A DNA stretch of 64,000 bases from Spongospora subterranea f. sp. subterranea (taxonomy: Eukaryota; Endomyxa: Phytomyxea; Phytomyxea; Plasmodiophorida): NCBI GenBank assembly GCA_049724395.1, contig JAUGWO010000302.1:18299-82298 (forward strand), given 5' to 3'. The notes beneath the pieces are model-generated. The model did not search any database. It saw nothing but the letters and a program-made list of their open reading frames with translations, and was not told the origin of the DNA. Shown here piece by piece: positions 1-12,114 of the stretch (its first letter is position 1; every line of letters begins with the position of its first letter). The position numbers and the translations under genes are program-made.

Positions 1-1157
1 ATTGATACGCGAATCGCGGTCCGTTAGGTAATTCGTTAGATGGATCGTTAGGTGGGTCTGTTGCTTCTTTTGGGGAAACAGGTGGTGTTCAGCTGGGACA
101 ATGATGCTCATTAATCCGTATTTGGATTCGAACCGGCGAATGATCGTCGATTCGTTGATATAATCCGGATGTTCAGAGACTGGTTTGCGAACATGATATG
201 CTCGCGGCGATGCCTTTTGGCGCCCCATGTTGCGTGGCTGCACATCAACGAACTTGCGGACGAACAAACGACTAAAAGAACCGTATTTAGTTGGATGGAA
301 TGTTAAGGCTTGCAGCCACAACTCCTCAAGCATCGAGTTAGACGACCTTATCAGCAGATTACAGGAAGCTATCATGGACGTCTTCAAACAACTTCGGGTT
401 GCTTGATTCGGGCCACTTCCGCTTCCTGTAAGCTGCTGATAAGGTCGTCTACCTCGATGCTTAAAGAGTTGCGGCTGCGGCGCCTCAAATCTGTGTCTTG
501 TGCAGACGAGAATCGCATTAACTAGTACCGATGACTGCAAATCAAAGAGCTCGCTGCCTTTCAGGTTTAGATACAGCTGCTTCTTCCTGTCAAAAAACAT
601 CGATGACAGATTCGTTGCCGAGTCTGTTTCCAAAAAGCTGGGACATCATTTCGGACGCCTTGTAATCGAAAATCTTGTCGGCGACGGAAAGTGAATAATT
701 CCAAGCCTTGCATGTCGTCTTCTTTTCAAGTGCCCCATCTATGTAGACGGACCCAACACTGGAGAGCAGGTATCCTCTTGCCATCTTGTCGATTTTGGCA
801 TTTTCGTTAGACTGTGGATCTAGCTTTTGTTCAGGAAGTTTTTTCTAGACCGTTGGCCTCGAAGGCAAGCGTTACCTGTCGTTTCCAGTGGATAACGTCA
901 TTGCTCCCGTTCAGTGGTGGGAGCCGTGTTCTCAGCACACACCATGGCAGTAGCACACTGGGCCCATAACCAGTTGGATGGAATACCTATAGGAGTTGGG
1001 TAACGCAGGCGGAGTACAGTAGGTAACGTGCCCTGGTTGAAATATCAAGGGAACCGTTCGTATCCAAATACGGATTGATGAGCGTTATTGTCCTAACTGA
1101 TCACGAGGCTACACCACTTGTGGTCCCTAAATAAAGCACCGCGATTCGCGTATCAAT
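1..1157. mobile_element. MITE-like element with terminal inverted repeats
   Basis: The first 20 bases of the window are the exact reverse complement of 1138-1157, and a second, slightly diverged inverted pair lies inside (106-136 against 1052-1083). These make a roughly 1.16-kb unit with nested inverted ends. The left end may start just outside the window, so no target duplication can be read. Inside is a further imperfect hairpin, 313-367 against 421-478. No transposase reading frame is visible, so this is most likely a non-autonomous DNA element. Confidence 0.55.
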
Positions 1158-1539
1158 AAATAAATGTCGACTCCACCAATCAAACCGGCAGAGACTTGAA
1201 GCAATCGCGGATGTTGTTCTCGGCCGTGTATACGTCAACAATATGTCAATGTCTCCAGTGGTAGTACCGATACTTCTCCACTCAAACGGGCAACAAAACT
1301 TTGACAAATAACAATTAACTTAAACACAAAACACTTGCTCGGTAGTTAAATCCTGCCGACAACAAGGATAGACCAAGGGTTGTCATGCTGTACAACGCAA
1401 TGTTAACTGTGTTCAAGAGTCTACGTGAGCTCTGCTTGTGTCAGATGAGCTCACCAAAATTCTTGAAGATTTTTATACATGAATACTATTGAGGATAGGT
1501 TGTTGCCAGAGGTCCTTTGGATTTTTCAACCAACATGGC

Positions 1540-2250
1540 CGAATCCATACGGTTCTCAGGTGTTATTTGGCTTTCTTTACATGTCACGGTATCACATCGT
1601 CCTTTAGCAGAGAACTCTGCAGGCGAAATCTATATTTGCTTCTGACAGCACCGATGTTCTAGAAGTTCCGACGAATTTCAAAAGTCTTCACACCCTCGCC
1701 AATTCACTAGAAGTTGCCAGTTACCATCTTCAAGGCGGTTTTTCAAAATCGCCTCGATCTCAAATCCGGCACCATTATGGGCAAACTGCAACCTCAATTC
1801 CTGAGTAATCTCCAGGAAAGAGTCAGCAACCGCAAGCTATCGGCATGAATTTCACTCATTGAAGCAGTTACAACATTTTTCAACAAATGATCTGGGCCGG
1901 TCCACTGACAAACACCAATCAACCTGTATAAAATAGCGTCTTGGAACCCAAAACAAAATCACCTAGACTGAAATTGGGAAGTCTGTTGTTTTGACGCCTA
2001 TGCCTTTGATCCCTTCGTGAATTTCTTTTGACTGCAACTTTCTTGTGCATGGTGAGCCTCACCTCCTGCAGCTTTTTATAATGGTGTAGAGCTGCGGTTT
2101 GTCAAGATTATGAAATCAGGATCTTTCTCTTGTTAGGAAATCCAAATATCGCATCCAATGGAGAACTGCGCTCCAGTTCCATAAAACACGCTAACAGCAG
2201 GCGACCTGTGTATTGATTAGTGGTTGTTGTTGTTGTTGGACGATTTTCCA
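1540..2250 (-). mobile_element. Decayed Ty3-type retroelement tail (integrase end and chromodomain)
   Basis: Read on the minus strand, this stretch gives short patches resembling the C-terminal part of an integrase followed by a chromodomain-like patch (about 1680-1767, with motifs GFEIEAIL and LLVNWRG). The same arrangement is seen in the Ty3-type fossil at 58545-60420, whose chromodomain begins GYEIEKFL, so the two probably belong to one family. The copy is old and broken in many places. No LTR was recognised around it. The call rests on motif resemblance only. Confidence 0.45.
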
Positions 2251-2479
2251 ACAGCTAGCTCTTGGCCTGCTTTCAGTGTTTCCAGTATCACTAACGAGAT
2301 ATTCCTTCAAACCGGTCACAGCGCAACGACTTGCAGATCTATACATTCCTCAATAATATCCTGTTTGATATTCTAGAGAAATACACATTACCCGTTTTTC
2401 TGCTTTATTAGTTCTTCAAGACCCTCTATCTACTTCATAATCGTATCGATTGTTTTCAGACAGTATCAACTTTCTCAAG

Positions 2480-3136
2480 ATGAGCCGAGCCCTTGCTGTT
2501 GTGTTTGTGTTGGCAGTACTGATGCTGGCAGGTGTTCAGTCTCATGGCGGGGAGGAAGCCTCTCCAGGTCCTTATCCAGGGCGTAATTGGGCAAAACAGG
2601 GTGAATGTGGTCCATATCATAACTGGGATGCTTGCCGACGTACGTATTCAATACGCCTTCCCATTCCTAATATCTGCTGAGTAAATGGTGTTGTAGCTGG
2701 ATATTGCTGCAGTCAACGAGGATACTGCGGAAACACCAAGGACCATTGCCATTGGTGCAACGATATGGTTCAAAATTGCCCATTCCTTCCACCAAAGGAT
2801 AACTGGACTGGTGCGCCCATGCCAATTCCCAAAGAACTTATCGAAAGGGACAACACCACTATGCCTGAACATCCTACTGGCAATGCTTCGTACCCCACCA
2901 ACCATAACGAAACCGGCCATGGCAATTCCCCCCATGGCGGCAACTCCTCCAATCCATCTGGCCATGGCCGGTCGGGCCCGGCTGGTTCTACAATTCTCCC
3001 TGGAACACCCAAAGATTTATCAAACGGAGCGAAATCTAGCGATGTGGTCGTGACCGACACCAAAAGTGGCGTTGCCTCGTTCTCAATGCTCTTCCCTATT
3101 GTTTGTGTCATGATCATATCTGCCATCACCCAGTAA
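2480..3136 (+). CDS. Secreted chitin-binding (CBM18, hevein-type) protein, copy 1
   Basis: Two exons, 2480-2639 and 2697-3136, with a 57-nt GT-AG intron, give 199 residues. The start was chosen because the signal peptide (MSRALAVVFVLAVLMLAG) begins there and is shared with the paralogue. After cleavage near Gln-Ser-His comes one cysteine-rich domain (about residues 35-75) with the hevein pattern, including CCSQRGYCG; the intron falls inside it. A Thr/Asn/Ser/Pro/Gly-rich linker follows, then a hydrophobic C-terminus (FSMLFPIVCVMIISAI), which fits a GPI-attachment signal. The expected role is binding chitin at the cell wall or a host or prey surface; no catalytic domain is present. It is a tandem duplicate of the gene at 4249, and their upstream regions (2230-2479 and 4010-4248) are also similar. 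Confidence 0.8.
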
Positions 3137-4248
3137 CTACATCATCGATAGTCTCATATTATAAAACACCTCAAAACCTTATTGTACGCTTTGAACTGCT
3201 ATGTTTGAGAACCAACTCGAGTGTACTCTTCTCCTACAGCAATGAGTCAATTCAATTGTGATCCGGATGGCACCCAGCCAGAGGGCGCTTTGCTGACACC
3301 TTCATTAGGTGGTATTCAACGTAATCAATCAGCTGAAATGTAAAATTGATGAAGAGGTTGACAAACGGGTGAATCGTATGCGATATCATACCCCAAACAT
3401 GGACGATATCTCTTAGCCGCGTCTGTTGACAATCACTCATGGCTCATGCACATGCCAAACTGGAAGTTCTCAACCCATCCACCGATCAATGTATATTTTG
3501 ATTGTTCCGCATGCAAGTTTGAAAAGTGTTCGGCTTATCTTTACAAAAAACTGTTTGTGATCTGCCTTGGAAGCTGGCGTTGTGCGGCTGATACACGCAA
3601 CAGGGTTGTAATGTTTGGGAAGTGCAGTTGACCAATATATCTCTAAAATAGGTCGGGTCTTGTTGCAACCGCGGATGAGCAACCAAAAATTGTTTGATTG
3701 GTAGAGATTTATTGTGAGCTTCCGGTATAGGATATGCATGAACTAGTACAGTATTTCCAAAAAAATTGTGTGTACCAAAGGAAGACACTGTGCCCACAAA
3801 AAAATTTGAAATTTTTCTACCGGTTTTGTCGAATGCGAATTGACCTCGGGTAATACGTGGGTTTTTTTATTTGCCAATTGAATATCATCCTGTGTGCGAA
3901 GAAAACTGCTGGCAAGTATCTCGGCGCTTCCGGCTTCTTCAAAGTGCTGGATGTGTACTGAATTGCTGGATAGACCAGTAATGAATCTACCCGATGCTGT
4001 TGTTGGCAGAAGATTTGCCAACAGCTCAGCTAGCCCTCCGCAAACAGTCCAATGTTTCCAGATTCAGTCGTGAGATATTCCTGAAATCGGTCACAGCGAC
4101 TGGAAACAACTTGCTAGACCTATAATATCCTGTTTGTCATTCTAGAAAGATACTCATTTCTCACACTCTACTCTGTTTATTTGGTTCTGCAAATTCCACA
4201 ACTTCATAATCATATCGACTGGTTGTGATCAGTATCAACTTTTTCAAG
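3137..4248. other. Intergenic between the two chitin-binding genes
   Basis: No gene is recognised. The last part (about 4010-4248) is a diverged copy of 2230-2479 and so is the duplicated upstream region of the paralogue pair, probably including the promoter. Short open frames on both strands in 3250-4020 show no recognisable domain. Confidence 0.6.
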
Positions 4249-4929
4249 ATGAGCCGAGCCCTTGCTGTTGTGTTTATGGTGGCAGTACTGATGCTGGCAG
4301 GTGTTCAGTCTCATGGCGGGGAGGAAGCCTCTCCAGGTCCTTATCCAGGACGTAATTGGGCAAAACAGGGTGAATGTGGTCCATATCATAACTGGGATGC
4401 TTGCCGACGTACGTATTCAATACGCCTTCCCATCCCTAATATTTGCTGAGTAAATGGTGTTATAGCTGGATATTGCTGCAGTCAACGAGGATACTGTGGA
4501 AATTCCAAACCCTATTGCGAATGGTGCAAAGCTGAATCAGTTTTCGATTGCCAGTTTTTGCCACCAACGGATAACTGGTCAGGTTCACCCATGCCCATTC
4601 CCAAGGAAGTTCTTGATAGAAACAACAACACAATCTCTAAACTCCATACTGGCGATGACACGGAAGCCGAGCACAGACCCAGGGGTAATTCGTCCCATGA
4701 CGGCAACTCGTCGGATCCATCCGGCCATGGTTCGTCGGGCCAGGCTGGAACTGTAAATCTCCCCGGGATGTCGGCAGTCCTTCCCGTTGTGCCGACTCCA
4801 CCCAAGGATACCTCAGCAGGAGTACCAGCTAACGATGTGGTCGTGACCGACACGAAAAGTGGCGTTGCCCCATTGTCAATGCTCTTCCCCATTGTCTGTG
4901 TCATGATCATATCTGCCATCACCCTGTAA
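4249..4929 (+). CDS. Secreted chitin-binding (CBM18, hevein-type) protein, copy 2
   Basis: Exons 4249-4408 and 4466-4929, with a 57-nt intron at the same codon as in copy 1, give 207 residues. The signal peptide, hevein-type domain and hydrophobic C-terminus match copy 1 closely, and even the intron sequence is nearly the same. The linker after the domain differs in sequence and length (about eight residues longer) but keeps the Ser/Gly/His-rich composition. This is what a fairly recent tandem duplication looks like, with the low-complexity spacer evolving faster than the binding domain. A cell-wall or surface chitin-binding role is inferred from the family; GPI anchoring is inferred from the tail. 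Confidence 0.8.
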
Positions 4930-5226
4930 TTACATCACCAGTATTTGATGTTTCAACCCCCTAAAATCCTCATAAATACACTACTTTTGGGACTTTTGCA
5001 CTTTATTTTTCAAAAAGCCGTTTGTTTTTGGGACCAGTTCCCAGTGTTATGTGCACGGTGCAACTGACTGTACTCGCCGTACCCACACCAGTCATATTGC
5101 CGTTACATCTGCTGCCTGATTTAAAGGGCGGATAACGGACCCCTTTCGTCATCTCTCATTCGATCATTTCCATCAGCGAGGCAATATCACAGATCCGGTC
5201 GTCGATAGTAGCCAGGGGCGGGGACT

Positions 5227-6121
5227 ATGACATCGACGCTAGTCTTTCGGCAATTATTTGATCATGGCAGCTCCACGTATACGTACATTCTAGGCGATGC
5301 AGTGTTTAAAGAGGCTGTGGTAGTTGATCCTGTAGATACGTGTATCGAACGAGATTTGAAGGTGATTTCGGAGCTTGGTCTCGATCTCAAATATGCAGTC
5401 AACACGCATGTCCATGCTGGTAGTATATTTTACTGTATGCAGAATTGTGTTCTCATGCATTTCCAGATCACATAACAGGGAGCGGCCTCATAAAGAAAAA
5501 ATTACCTAGTGTTAAAAGCGTAATAAGCGTGGCTGCGAAAGCTCAGGCAGATATTCTTACAAATGACGCTGACAAGATACAATTTGGAACGTAATGATTC
5601 CTATTGCTCAGGGCTTGGTTGATTCAATACTCACACTGTTCAAGATTTTGGCTAGAATGTCGGTCGACACCAGGCCACACGTCAGGGTGCACCAGTCTTG
5701 TCTTATGTGGCGCCGAAAGGACGCCAAAAATGGTGTTTACAGGGGATGTTCTTCTCATCAGGGGGTGTGGCAGAACTGATTTCCAAGGTGGAATTTATCA
5801 TGCCATCCCTGTGCTATTGAAGCTAACGTAACATGATGATGCTACTCAGATGGAGATAGTTCCAAACTCTACAAATCTGTCCATGAAAAGCTGTTTTCAT
5901 TGCCAGACGAGACTATAGTGTATCCTGCTCATGATTATAAAGGGCTTACATCGTCGACGATTGGTGAAGAGAAAAAGTTCAATCCCCGCCTTACAAAACC
6001 ACTATCGGAGTTTATCAAAATCATGTCAGAGCTAAATCTGCCTAAACCTGGCAAAATCGATGTTGCTGTTCCTGCCAACGTGAAATGTGGCATACAGGAA
6101 GCTATTACGGTATTCAATTAA
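5227..6121 (+). CDS. ETHE1: Persulfide dioxygenase ETHE1 (metallo-beta-lactamase fold)
   Basis: Four exons (5227-5419, 5467-5590, 5645-5787, 5850-6121) keep phase and give 243 residues, close to the family length of about 250. The metal-binding motif THVHADH spans the first splice junction. The second half carries [26 protein letters not shown] and YPAHDYKG, which are specific to ETHE1 rather than glyoxalase II, and the end ([16 protein letters not shown]) is also typical. The enzyme oxidises glutathione persulfide to sulfite in mitochondria, as part of sulfide detoxification. No clear targeting peptide is seen at this start; an upstream exon cannot be excluded. The stop codon overlaps the end of the gene on the other strand by 8 bp. 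Confidence 0.9.
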
Positions 6122-9100
6122 TGAATAGTTTGTCGTTAAGATTAGCAATTGGAGTTGCGCCAGTTTGGATACTAGATCTCTGAACCTTGCAGATGGACGA
6201 ATCCGTCACCTTTTCTGCATTGAGTTCAACATGACGTTCGGGAAAGTTTGGAACTACTATCGAAAGTCGCCGATCAGCAATCAGAGACTGAGCTTGTTTA
6301 AGATACATGGCACTTTTTGTGAACAGTCTTTCTACATGACATATTTCGCCTACCTCTATCAAAGTCATAGCGACAAAGTCATATCTTGGTTCAGGACCTC
6401 GATCATATCTCTTCAATTGAAATAGCAGATACTTCCGGAGTTCCACTAATCTGTCGGGCGAAACAATCGGCCATCGAATAGGATGGCTTTTGCTTCCAGG
6501 ATCATAATTATACTTGTCGTCATATAAATTGGTGTCTATTCTTTGACGTCGAAAAGATCGCACCACGAACTGTCTTAGCGCGTTAGCATCAGGAACCATT
6601 GGGTTCAAAATGGACAAAGCCGATTTCATATGAAGCAGGCGAGATTCCATACGGTTAGATCGCCCGTGAGCTAGAGCTAACCGCGCGTAGTTAAGCGCTG
6701 TTTGATAATCGCGACTTTTTCCTTGACTTTTCAACATCAACTCCAGAATATCTCCTTCACGAGGATCTTTAATTTTGTACAGCTCATGCGCATAGGCTTG
6801 TCGTACCATCATCAGCAGATTGGCGACGTTCGGTCTGTTTTCATCTTGCCCCAAAAACAACACGACCTCATCTAGAGCAGCAAAAACGAGGCTCGGCATG
6901 CTTTCCCGTCCAAGTATTCGAACATAATCGATGGTTATTCGAGCAAACACCAAAAAGCTTTCTCTGTCTTTCACTCGTAATGAGAATGATCCTAGGCGAT
7001 TACCTGTTTCATCAAAGGCCATTTCTCGCGATATTTCCCAAGCCTCTACCACAACCGCGCGTTCAATATCGAATCGTTGCAATTTTGCAAATACGGCGGA
7101 TAACAGATGAAGCATATTTGGGATATGATGTCTATCACGATATAGTCTCTGGTATAAAAGAACGGCTCTTTGCACAATCCGGTTGGCACTGTCGAACTCG
7201 CCAATTCGATGGCTCGATCGTACGAGCGCCGAGATCAGGGAAAAAACAGTGTCAGGGGAAAACGGTTGATGGACATCAGCAACGGACTCAATACAGCTCA
7301 GAGTCTTGCTTAGCGCCAACTTCATGGCTAAGAAGTCATATGAACTTTCTAACATGTCTGATTTCGCCAGACAATACAGAATGTTCGAAGTTAGAAACTG
7401 ACCTGGTCTGGGAGAAAAGTGTAAATCGGCAAGGACGGTAACCCATCGATAACAAGACTCAACACTTACTGCAGGGATGGCAGATTGTTGCCCAGATCAA
7501 TGAGCACCGTCGATGCATCCTCAATACGACCAGCTCGGGCCATAGCTTCAATCAGCTCGATCGTCACCGCAGTTGATACCTCATTCCCTACTCCATAGCC
7601 TTGATCGGCTGCGTTCGCAGCGGTTTGCAACAGATCGATCTTCTCATTGGCGCTATCGACGAAACGACTATATTCTCGAGACACCTCCAGAAGATCAATT
7701 ATATTGGCGTTTCCCGACGACGCCGTCTTCCAAGCTTGTTGCCATATTTCATGGCTGGCTTTCGATCCAACTCTAATGGGGAGTTTCGTCAAGATCGTGA
7801 ATTGACAATCCGAGACAATATCCCTTACTCGTTATAAACGCGTCCCAATTGAACCAACGCGGCCAATCTGATACTGGTAATGGTCGAGATATTCAGTATA
7901 TGGCGACAACATGAAGCCGCCAATTTATGTGCATGATCGCCTTTTTCCAATCGTCCACCAGCGCGTGATACGTTCGATAACGACAGCAAGATGCGAACGG
8001 TTTCCAGATTATAGGTGTCGGGCCCATAAAGTTTTCGCGCCTCGACTAGAGCTGACTCCAATAAACTCGCTGCGATTCCATAACGATGGTGAACGTTGGC
8101 CTGTAGATCAGCCAGACTTTGCAGAGCCGATATCAACAGGGTCCGGTCTGATCCGATCAGATCTCGTTTAGCAATCATTACGGTTTGCTCAAGAAGACCG
8201 GTTAATCCATTATAGTCGTTCAACGCCATGTTTAATCCGGCGAGAACCAGACTATATCTGATCAACAGGTTAACAGACTGAACTATCGTATCAGTCCACG
8301 ACTTGAATTCCGTCAGAATGTCGCTGGCGCTGTGGAAACGCTTCAAATCGAGCAGCGAATCGATCAGATCCAGTTTCGACACGAGCATGGGTTGGTTTGG
8401 CGGCAGCGATGAATGGTCGTATTGCTTAGAGCAGGCCATCAGTGTCTCCGTTCGCCTACACAATAACCCTGAAATTCGATTAGATCACAATCACCTGTGT
8501 ATTGGTGGACCATTAACTGACCTCGACCGCCTTCCAAAACGGCGATGACCGATGCGTTTTCCGTTGGCGATAGCGTCAGGTTCACAACTGACGTGAACGC
8601 TAGTTCATGATAGCCCAAATTGGACAAGACGACGGCCGGCGGCTTGAGAGAGGGCGTGACACCGATCTTGGTCCCCGTCTACAATATCTTGAAGATGACG
8701 AACGGCCGTCGCTATTCCATCAAATGCAGTCTGGGGTGATTCTGTGTGCATGATCGCATAAACATGAACAAGTTTTCCCAGAACCACTTCATGATATCTG
8801 TGTCTGTATCCTTTCGAGCGGCTAATCGACCTAATCCACCGTCGTAGCGATGAACCCATCGCCTTCAAATCCGAATTACCCTGGCATGGGGCGATGAGTT
8901 TAACCCGTGCAGAGATCTGCTCAAGGTCATCGTAGGCGTTTTCCAACAACGATCTTCGTATTGCGGCTGCCTCGCTCTCGTCAATACTTGAACGATAACC
9001 ACATGAAACCAGTACTCGACATAACAGACCTGGATTGACACCAATCAGCGAAATTGCGGAGAATTCGGGGTGAAAAGTTGAAGCACCGTTCGATGATAAT

Positions 9101-10175
9101 AGCTTTGTTATCGCGATTCGACTTTTATAAGTAAATGACGCCCCAAACTTGTCATGAGCAAGTTGAATGAGTTGGGCGGCCCATTGATCGTGAAGGCTGG
9201 GGAGAATCAGGGATCGAATCGGCTCAAACCATTGGCAGGACTGGTCCCATGCGCGACGTCGGATTATGGTCTTGACACAGCGATAGACGATTTCCTGCAG
9301 TAATCTCTCCCTCATATACCGGGATCTGACCTTGGTCCTGATGGTGTTGAGATATCTGCACCTTATCCCTGAACACCAAACAACACATAATTCACCTGGA
9401 AATCGCTCCGACAACCAATCCTACCATATTCATGCAGTATCGACGATATTGACTTATCCATGGGGAAACTACCGCCGTTCTTCTTGCGCGGATTGATGCT
9501 GTTGAAGAGTCGCGCGAGCTTGATCATCCTGGCGTCGTAAACCGATGAACAGGACCCGTTATCATTATCCGGTAGAGTGATGCATTCCGCCATAATCATC
9601 TCTGGGCGATGACTAATTCCGGCCGATTGCTCATCGTGGTCGCCCATGAAATATAGTCTGGACGAGCTGGCGCATGAACGACAGTTGACAGTGCCATCGA
9701 ACATGATTCGGACGCGATGGAGCTCCGGTCCAAGCAATGGAGTGCATTGAGCATAGACATGAACCATATTGTAGCTCAATAGTGCAGCTAATGGGATATG
9801 AACTGATGGGCCTGATTCTGTCTGAATATGGCTCATCATTGACAGCGACCTCAGCCTCGCCGAATACTTTGAGATTTCATCTGGATTGACGAATGTCAGG
9901 TCAATCCCATCTATTGTCGTGGAATGTCGATCAACGTTTTTCGAGACAATCTCCTTCACCAGATGCATTGTCTTGACAGAAAACCGCTGGAGTATATTCT
10001 GAATTAGCAGAGCCCGACGGCGCAAGGTTTGTGGTGTGCCAGACGGATGGTGCAGAGCGGTTTGGAATTCATTGTCAAGGTCGTGGGCGGTTGAGCGTGT
10101 ATCCGCTTTGTGGAGTTGATCATAAGCGGATGACAGACCATACCATGTCTCTAACAATGGGCAGATATCCCCCAT
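6114..10175 (-). CDS. Large alpha-helical repeat (TPR-like) protein, unknown function
   Basis: Six exons (10175-9425, 9368-8683, 8642-8522, 8468-7829, 7772-7470, 7407-6114) join in phase to 1264 residues. The ATG at 10175 is the first after an in-frame stop upstream. The 8643-8682 intron is only 40 nt and is the least certain join. The protein is almost wholly helical, with repeated A/L-rich pairs in its second half (for example YARLALAHGRSNRMESRLLH and LLESALVEARKLYGP), as in TPR or related alpha-solenoids. An N-terminal region has a paired-cysteine patch (NCRSCASS). No enzyme motif was seen; a separase-type catalytic His/Cys pair was looked for and not found. Its neighbour to the right starts in the opposite direction. 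It is probably a scaffold; nothing more specific can be said. Confidence 0.65.
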
Positions 10176-10552
10176 CAAGACGTCATCCCAGAACTCGTTT
10201 GATGAGATATTACAGAAACAGATTGATAAAATATCCCAGAACTACCCCAACGCTGACCACGGCCAGAGGATTGTCTGTATATAAGTAACATTCGCTAGAA
10301 CCGGACGAGATTTTATCGCAGCAAACACGAACTTATAGCGGTCAAACACCCTGTTCGAAACTTCCTTCCTTCATCCCAGGCGAAATAGTTGCGAATTTGT
10401 GGGAATGGAGGAGATGCCTGGTATTCAGTGATGCGGTTTGCCAACGCATGCCGTCCAGCTATGTTACCGTGAGCAGTGGTGGGTGACAGTGGTAGGGGGT
10501 CCTGGGTCGGCCATACCCGCCCCTGGGCCTGGCCCTGGTCAACCAGATTATC

Positions 10553-11619
10553 ATGCCGTCGGCCTTGACCTTATATCATCACGCCTTGCATCAATCGCTG
10601 CTGTTTTCGTCGGGATATCCTGAACTCGACCAGCTCTTGTCCTATTCCGGTATCGCTACTGGATTCATCGTCACCCTGAATGGGGATTCGTCGACGTTTA
10701 CCACCAAGGTCGTTAATTATCAATATCGCCTCCAGCTGGTCAAATTGACAAGTTATTGTAATAGATTATGTGGAATGCAGCTATCAACGCTGTGCAACAA
10801 TCTTCATGTACTGTCGCATACCTGCATTCGACACCTCGTTTCGCAATTCAGCAAACATTACTTAGACTGTCAAGTGCTCTGCCTCTGAAGGTCAAATATC
10901 GTATTGGTGCTAACACAACCCATGCCAACTAAAAGCGATATCAAATCGCAGATATTCAATAACATCAGGTGTTTCTACGCCCCGACAATACTAACTCTTA
11001 TCGACACACTGGCAAGTCTGGAAAGGGACGTCTGCCTAAGGGTGAAAACGGTCCAATCAAATGCATTGTATGAGTATTAATGCAGAGGGCCGTTGATTAG
11101 AGAAATTTATTCGCTACTGGTTTACGATTGATTTTGATTGACGACCCGGCTGCCGTATTATCGCCCTTGGAAAATAAATGGGCAGCAAATCTCAAGGCAA
11201 CGTTGATTCAGGTAGTAAATGTGCACCGCAAAATATCCTCTCAGCAAATGGCGTTGCAGATATCCAGAGAACTCGCTCGTGAGCATAAGGTCGCTATCAT
11301 CACTACAAACCGCCTGGTCAAAGGCGAGACTAAGGGAAAACTCCAACCTGCATTGGGAAAGGTCGGTGCGGTTATTGTACTGCCCCTTTGAGGCGGATCG
11401 CAAAGAGGTATAAACTTTTGTCAGGTTTGGACACATCTGGCAGACGAGGAGCTTATGATAATCCAGCATCCCCAGGACAGTAACTTGTTCAGAGCCTATA
11501 AGGTGCACCCTAAAAGTGTAAGCGCGCGCGTATTTCACATCAACAACTTTTCAGCTGAAATCACACAAACACAGGCAGATGTAGATATTGAGCTAGACCG
11601 AATTTGGATCCATCCCTAA
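10553..11619 (+). CDS. RAD51D-like RecA-fold recombinase paralogue
   Basis: The N-terminal exon has FSSGYPELDQLLSYSGIATG, matching the region just before the Walker A motif in RAD51 paralogues. Later exons (10891-11041, 11101-11361, 11425-11619) give LILIDDPAAVLSP (Walker B, as in RAD51D DSVTAVVSP), then ELAREHKVAIITTNRLVKG, LQPALGK and, across a 63-nt intron, VWTHLADEEL. RAD51D acts in the BCDX2 complex in homologous recombination. The exon boundaries between about 10710 and 10890 could not be fixed, and a 33-nt piece (11212-11244) may be a very small intron or an in-frame insertion. Where Walker A should be, the protein reads LNGDSSTFTTKVV, lacking the GKT. XRCC2 or another paralogue is the main alternative. 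Confidence 0.6.
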
Positions 11620-11712
11620 TAATTAAAGTCATTGCGTTAATGCTAAACAGATTTGAACGAATGTGTCAACATGAATCTCACATATGACCACAGTAGTTAT
11701 TAGTTATGTTGC

Positions 11713-12069
11713 TCATATACCCTGACACTCATCATCAACATGTCCAGCATAACTCGAAAAACTGCAGCACGCCGGTCGATTCGCAAATTGGAAAAACGTG
11801 CTTTCGAGTACCGGATTCGGATACGACATCGCCGAGAAATTCATCTTCATCCGCATCGAAACACGCCTCTCCAGCTTCGCAAACAAACCGGCCTGTTGCA
11901 GTATTTCAAACATGCTGATGATGAGCGTCAGGATCGCGAGAGTATATATGAGTGAGTCGCACAGATGAATAGATCGCCAAAAACCGGTCAATATTTTCCA
12001 TGAAACGCCCCAGTCATCAAGCGTTGAACGAACAAACTCCGTCGCCTTCCCGAGTGGTGATTGCGCCAT
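11713..12069 (-). CDS. Small putative membrane protein
   Basis: On the minus strand, an ATG at 12069 opens a frame of about 118 residues. It has an amphipathic N-terminal part, one clear hydrophobic segment (LIYTLAILTLIISMF) and then a basic stretch (LERRVSMRMKMN). It lies head-to-head with the HYPK gene, 45 bp between start codons, so a shared bidirectional promoter is likely. The C-terminal third is less protein-like and may be intron or 3' UTR read through. The family is not recognised. An opposing frame at 11740-11955 is Arg/His-rich and looks like its shadow. Confidence 0.4.
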   Translation of the reverse strand: MAQSPLGKATEFVRSTLDDWGVSWKILTGFWRSIHLCDSLIYTLAILTLIISMFEILQQAGLFAKLERRVSMRMKMNFSAMSYPNPVLESTFFQFANRPACCSFSSYAGHVDDECQGI

Positions 12070-12114
12070 TTTACCTCTCACCCATTTGGTCAGTTTCAGT
12101 CCAAGGCGACCGAG

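Noticed and set aside
6114-10175. Separase
   Set aside because: A large helical protein was suggestive, but no catalytic His and Cys motifs were found at the C-terminus.
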